Shown piece by piece: positions 12,768 to 16,318 of a stretch of DNA of 16,318 nucleotides. Source of the stretch: JBAWVR01 sp037147155 (GTDB lineage Bacteria; Patescibacteriota; Minisyncoccia; Phycocordibacterales; GWA1-40-21). Both the position numbers and the translations under genes were made by a program. Location: positions 1 to 16,318 of the forward strand of contig JBAWVR010000013.1 of NCBI GenBank assembly GCA_037147155.1, written 5' to 3'. The notes beneath the pieces are model-generated. The model did no database searches and was not told the DNA's origin. It saw only the letters and a program-made list of their open reading frames with translations. How positions within the stretch are numbered: position 1 is the stretch's first letter; each line of letters starts with the position of its first letter.

Positions 12768-13873
12768 TGTCCTGGTTAAAAATAGACAAAACTTTTTTGT
12801 TCCTTTCAATTATTTTGGTTGTTTTTGGTTTTGTCGTTTTTTTATCTTCGTCTATGAGTTTGGCCACCAGAGACAATATCAATCTCTACAAAGTTATTGG
12901 GGGGCAACTAGTTTTAGGTATTCTAGCGGGTTCATTTTTGGCCATAATTGTAGCTGGCTTAAAAAATCTTGACTGGATGAGAAAATACGCCTGGTGGATT
13001 TTTGGTTTTGCACTTTTGGCTACCGCAGCTGTATTTTCACCTATAGGTTTTGGTTACAATGGTGCTCATCGTTGGCTTAACTTTGGCTTTGTAAACTTTC
13101 AACCAATTGAACTACTAAAATTAGGAACACTGATTATTTTGGCCAAGTTATTTGCAGATTACAATGAATTTTTGACTCAGAAATGGTTCGGCTTGGCCTG
13201 GCTAGCTGCTATTTTAGCCCCAATTACTATTCTGCTTTTTCTTCAACCTGACATGGACGGTTTGGCCTCAATATATTTAATTACTTTTGCTCTATATTTT
13301 TTGGCTGGCGCACCATGGAAAAGAATCGGTTTAATATTCCTGGCTGGCGCAGTCGGGTTTTGTCTTTTAGCCTTTTACAAGCCATACATTATGGATCGCT
13401 TGACCAGCTTTATGCATCCAGAAAAAGATCCATTGGGTATTGGCTACCAACTCAATCAGTCACTAATTGCTATCGGTTCTGGACAGTTAACCGGCAAAGG
13501 CATCGGGCAGAGTATTCAAAAATTTAAGAATCTACCTGAATCAATCAGTGATTCAATCTTTCCTATTGCTGCAGAAGAACTAGGACTAATTGGTTCGACA
13601 TTAATTATTGTTCTGTTTTTACTACTAGCTTTTCGAGGTTTTTTCATCGCTGGTAAAACAGGGGATATGTTTAGTGGACTCTTGGTCAGTGGAATTGTTA
13701 TAATGATTATGTTCCAGTCATTCATTAATATTGGTTCTATGACTGGTGTTATGCCACTGTCAGGTCTGCCACTAATCTTTTTCAGTAAAGGGGGATCGTC
13801 GCTGTTATTTTCTATATTAAGCCTCGGTATAATTTTAAATATTTCAAAAAATATTAAACACAAAAAAATATGA
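12767..13873 (+). CDS. ftsW: SEDS-family peptidoglycan polymerase, FtsW-like
   Basis: The 368-residue polytopic membrane protein of about ten helices belongs to the SEDS family that polymerises lipid II with a partner class B PBP. Visible family segments are 'GAHRWLNFGFVNFQPIELLKL' (split, about 99-119), 'LQPDMDG' (159-165), 'GIGYQLNQSLIAIGSGQLTGKGIGQS' (split) and 'FPIAAEELGLIGS'. The usual 'QPSE' is 'QPIE', so the conserved Ser is Ile114, while E115 and K118 remain. Position between mraY and murG favours FtsW (division) over RodA (elongation), but sequence alone does not settle this. The start overlaps the mraY stop by 1 base and the end overlaps murG by 4 bases, so translation is coupled. 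No class B PBP is in the window. Confidence 0.92.
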   Translation: MSWLKIDKTFLFLSIILVVFGFVVFLSSSMSLATRDNINLYKVIGGQLVLGILAGSFLAIIVAGLKNLDWMRKYAWWIFGFALLATAAVFSPIGFGYNGAHRWLNFGFVNFQPIELLKLGTLIILAKLFADYNEFLTQKWFGLAWLAAILAPITILLFLQPDMDGLASIYLITFALYFLAGAPWKRIGLIFLAGAVGFCLLAFYKPYIMDRLTSFMHPEKDPLGIGYQLNQSLIAIGSGQLTGKGIGQSIQKFKNLPESISDSIFPIAAEELGLIGSTLIIVLFLLLAFRGFFIAGKTGDMFSGLLVSGIVIMIMFQSFINIGSMTGVMPLSGLPLIFFSKGGSSLLFSILSLGIILNISKNIKHKKI

Positions 13874-14997
13874 AAATTTTATTTACAGGTGGAGGCTCCG
13901 GTGGCCACTTTTACCCCATTATAGCTGTAGCTGAAAAAATCAATGAAATAGCCAGAGCTCAAAAAATCTTAGCTCCGAAGTTATATTTTATGTCTGATTC
14001 ACCTTACGATCAGAATCTACTCAATGAAAATCAGATTGAATTTGTGCCCAACACCGCCGGCAAGGTGCGCCAGTATTTTTCATTATTAAACATAGTTGAT
14101 CTATTTAAAACTGCCCTGGGAGTATTTTTTGCTTTAATTAAAATTTTTGTTATCTTTCCAGATGTAGTTTTTAGTAAAGGAGCTTATAATAGTTTTCCGG
14201 TTGTCTTGGCTGCTAGATTTTTTGGTATACCAATCATAATCCACGAGTCTGACAGTGTGCCTGGACGTGTCAATCTCTGGGCCGGAAAATTTGCTCAAAA
14301 GGTAGCGATTTCATATCCTGAAGCCGCCCAGTACTTTAACAAAGATAAAGTGGCCTTAACTGGGAATCCACTCCGCGTTGGTGTTGAACAAACTCAGACC
14401 ATGGATGCTCGTGACTTTTTGAAACTGAAAATAAATAAGCCATTACTACTTATACTCGGTGGTTCATTGGGTTCCCAAAAAATAAACAATGTCATATTGG
14501 ATTGCTTACCACAGCTTATTTCTAAGGTACAAATCATTCATCAGACTGGAAAAAACAACATTGATGAAGTCACCAAACTTTCCAACATGATCCTTGATAA
14601 TAATCCAGACAAGGATGATTATCATCCAACTGAATACCTAAATTCATTAAATCTAACTATGGCAGGCAGTACAGCAGATTTGATAATATCTAGAGCTGGT
14701 TCAACTATTTTTGAAATTGCCAATTGGGGACGTCCAAGCATTATGATTCCAATAACTGACTCCAATGGTGATCACCAGAGAAAAAATGCCTATGCCTATG
14801 CTCGTGCAGGGGCGACAGTGGTTATCGAAGAAACAAATCTAGCTAGTAATGTTTTACTCATGGAAATCAATCGCTTGATAAGCTCACCTGAATCCTTGGC
14901 CAAAATGAGTCAGAACGCCAAAGCGTTTTCTAAACCAGATGCGTCCGAAATGATTGCTAGTGAAATCTTGCGTATTGGTATATCACACGAAGAATAA
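13870..14997 (+). CDS. murG: UDP-GlcNAc--lipid I N-acetylglucosamine transferase
   Basis: The 375-residue GT-B glycosyltransferase at the inner face of the membrane adds GlcNAc to lipid I to make lipid II, the substrate of FtsW. The N-terminal glycine-rich loop GGGSGGH (7-13), 'SKGAYNSFPVVLAA' (102-115), 'HESDSVPGRVN', GGSLGSQKIN (197-206), and the UDP-GlcNAc site 'SRAGSTIFEIANWGRPSIMIP' (split, from 274) with DHQ (301-303) are all present. Size is normal. It starts at the ATGA overlap with ftsW and ends 8 bases before the M23 gene. All motif residues expected for activity are present. Confidence 0.95.
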   Translation: MKILFTGGGSGGHFYPIIAVAEKINEIARAQKILAPKLYFMSDSPYDQNLLNENQIEFVPNTAGKVRQYFSLLNIVDLFKTALGVFFALIKIFVIFPDVVFSKGAYNSFPVVLAARFFGIPIIIHESDSVPGRVNLWAGKFAQKVAISYPEAAQYFNKDKVALTGNPLRVGVEQTQTMDARDFLKLKINKPLLLILGGSLGSQKINNVILDCLPQLISKVQIIHQTGKNNIDEVTKLSNMILDNNPDKDDYHPTEYLNSLNLTMAGSTADLIISRAGSTIFEIANWGRPSIMIPITDSNGDHQRKNAYAYARAGATVVIEETNLASNVLLMEINRLISSPESLAKMSQNAKAFSKPDASEMIASEILRIGISHEE

Positions 14998-15005
14998 AAT
15001 TTATT

Positions 15006-16286
15006 ATGATTTGGTTTTATAAAATAAATTCAAATCGTCAGCTACTATGCCTATTTATTTTAGTAGCATTTTTTTCATATTTCAAAACATCTGCCTACAC
15101 AATAGATGAGTTACAACAGAAAATTGAAGCTACCAACCAAACAAAAGCACAGTTAGAAAAAGAAATCGCTGCCTACGAAACTCAATTGAAAGCAGTAGGG
15201 GAGGAGAAAGATACCTTACAAAACGCTATTAAGACTTTGGAGTTAAGTGGTAAAAAAATTGCAACTGATATTAAATTGAATCAAAATAAAATATCTACTA
15301 CAAATCTACAGATTGAAGAACTGACAAATAATATTGGGCAAAAGAAAGAAAAAATTAATTCCAACCTTGGTACAATTTCCTTTTCGTTGCGAGAAATGGA
15401 TAGGGAAGGGTCACAAACAATCCTTGAGAGTTTCTTGGCTGATAAGAGAATTTCAGACACCTGGAATAAAATTGAGGTTATTAATCGTTTCCAAGATAGT
15501 TTAAAAAAACAGACAGCAGAGGTCAAAGAAACAAAAGCTGTATTAGAAGGTAATAAAACTGAAGCAGAAAAAAAGAAAAAAGAACTTATCACACTTAAAA
15601 ACCAATTACTCGATAGACAAAAGATTTTAGAAAGTAACAAGAAGGCTCAGAGTACTCTACTTGCGCTAACAAAAAACCAGGAATCGAATTACAGAAAGTT
15701 ATTAGATGATCGTTTGGCTAAAAAAGATGCTTTTGAGAAGGAACTTTTTGGCTATGAAAATGCTTTAAAGATTGCTATTGATCCAAAGAGTATTCCGGCT
15801 GCAGGCAAAGGTGTTCTATCTTGGCCGGTAAACAATGTGAGAATTACGCAGCTATTTGGCAAAACTGCATATTCAGCCAGACTTTACACATCAGGCAGTC
15901 ACAACGGTGTTGATTTCGGCGTTCCAGTCGGCTCAATTGTCAAAGCGGCGCGCGGCGGAGTAATTGTGGGAACAGGTGATACTGACACAGTCTGCCCCGG
16001 AGCTTCATACGGTAAATGGGTACTCATCAAGCACGATAATGGTTTAACTACTGTATATGGACACTTGTCTTTGATAAAAGTTTTTGCCGGACAAACAGTT
16101 AACACTGGTGATATAATTGCATATTCTGGAAATACCGGTTATTCCATTGGACCACATTTACATTTGTCTGTTTATGCCTCACAGGGTGTTAAGGTCTCGC
16201 AATTGAAAAGCGCTGTCTGTAAAGGTACTTATACTATGCCGATTGCTGATGTGAAGGCTTATCTTGATCCAATGATTTATCTTTAG
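15006..16286 (+). CDS. Coiled-coil M23 (LytM-type) peptidoglycan endopeptidase, EnvC-like
   Basis: The 426-residue exported protein has an N-terminal hydrophobic signal or anchor at about 12-30 ('LLCLFILVAFFSYF'), a long coiled coil at about 32-250 rich in K, E, Q and N, and a C-terminal LytM domain. The zinc and catalytic residues are complete: H299 and D303 in 'SHNGVDFG', H353 in 'YGHL', and H384/H386 in 'GPHLHLS'. It should therefore be an active metalloendopeptidase that cuts cross-links, not only an EnvC-type activator, whose metal ligands are lost. Two cysteines (330 and 405) in an insertion and in the tail could form a disulfide. It lies 8 bases after murG with no ribosome site, so it is probably part of the same transcript and acts in division or wall remodelling. 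Confidence 0.92.
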   Translation: MIWFYKINSNRQLLCLFILVAFFSYFKTSAYTIDELQQKIEATNQTKAQLEKEIAAYETQLKAVGEEKDTLQNAIKTLELSGKKIATDIKLNQNKISTTNLQIEELTNNIGQKKEKINSNLGTISFSLREMDREGSQTILESFLADKRISDTWNKIEVINRFQDSLKKQTAEVKETKAVLEGNKTEAEKKKKELITLKNQLLDRQKILESNKKAQSTLLALTKNQESNYRKLLDDRLAKKDAFEKELFGYENALKIAIDPKSIPAAGKGVLSWPVNNVRITQLFGKTAYSARLYTSGSHNGVDFGVPVGSIVKAARGGVIVGTGDTDTVCPGASYGKWVLIKHDNGLTTVYGHLSLIKVFAGQTVNTGDIIAYSGNTGYSIGPHLHLSVYASQGVKVSQLKSAVCKGTYTMPIADVKAYLDPMIYL

Positions 16287-16308
16287 TTTTGAAAGGAGAG
16301 GTGATATA

Positions 16309-16318
16309 ATGTTTAGGT
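16309..16318 (+). CDS. Start of a further gene cut by the window edge
   Basis: ATG TTT AGG at the right edge is preceded by a strong Shine-Dalgarno region: AAAGGAG (16292-16298), 10 bases from the ATG, overlapping a second match AGAGGTGAT (16297-16305). Only three codons are visible, so nothing can be said about the product. A TATAAT (16305-16310) overlaps the start codon and cannot be its promoter. Confidence 0.4.

Noticed and set aside
1..16318. CRISPR array, insertion sequence or tRNA genes
   Set aside because: No regularly spaced repeats, transposase-like proteins or convincing tRNA cloverleaves were found on either strand by eye.

Overview
The window looks like a piece of a small-genome candidate-phylum bacterium, most likely Patescibacteria/CPR of the Parcubacteria type. 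This is an inference from the protein style: a short AspRS without the bacterial GAD insertion, a divergent MraY and FtsW, a HIT protein with an HxHxK motif, scpA/scpB beside a compact cell-wall cluster, AT-rich DNA, very short gaps and few Shine-Dalgarno sites. TGA is used as an ordinary stop (ftsW), so the recoded TGA lineages are excluded. All convincing genes are on the + strand.

Layout. Positions 2-1053 are AT-richer and hold the tail of a medium-chain dehydrogenase and a HAD-family hydrolase. Next come trpS (1100-2059) and two adjacent ABC-exporter half-transporters (2077-5726) that probably form a heterodimer. From 5726 to 7190 lies the most unusual stretch: a 3' half of a T-box element acting as the exporter terminator, a collapsed UvrA-like fragment, a short radical SAM protein with its own promoter, structured leader and terminator, and then a promoter and T-box leader in front of aspS. 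The aspS (AspRS) gene is followed at once by a HIT-family hydrolase and a strong terminator. A third block carries scpA and scpB (condensin partners), a D-Ala-D-Ala carboxypeptidase, mraY, ftsW, murG and a coiled-coil M23 endopeptidase. The mraY-ftsW-murG genes overlap by 1 and 4 bases and form one translationally coupled unit behind a clear sigma-70-type promoter. The window ends on the first codons of another gene.

How the genes fit together. The last block joins chromosome segregation (ScpAB) to division-linked cell-wall synthesis: MraY makes lipid I, MurG makes lipid II, FtsW polymerises, and the carboxypeptidase and M23 enzyme trim or cut the wall. The aspS region shows tRNA-sensing control. 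The antiterminator, with its 7-base bulge TGGTACC, and the 20-bp terminator are textbook T-box parts, but the upstream half has no recognisable canonical Stem I and I could not identify the specifier codon. A second, damaged copy of the 3' half lies 1.25 kb upstream. A 13-bp inverted repeat spans the untranslated region and ends on the A of the likely aspS start codon. These three observations are the main leads in the window.
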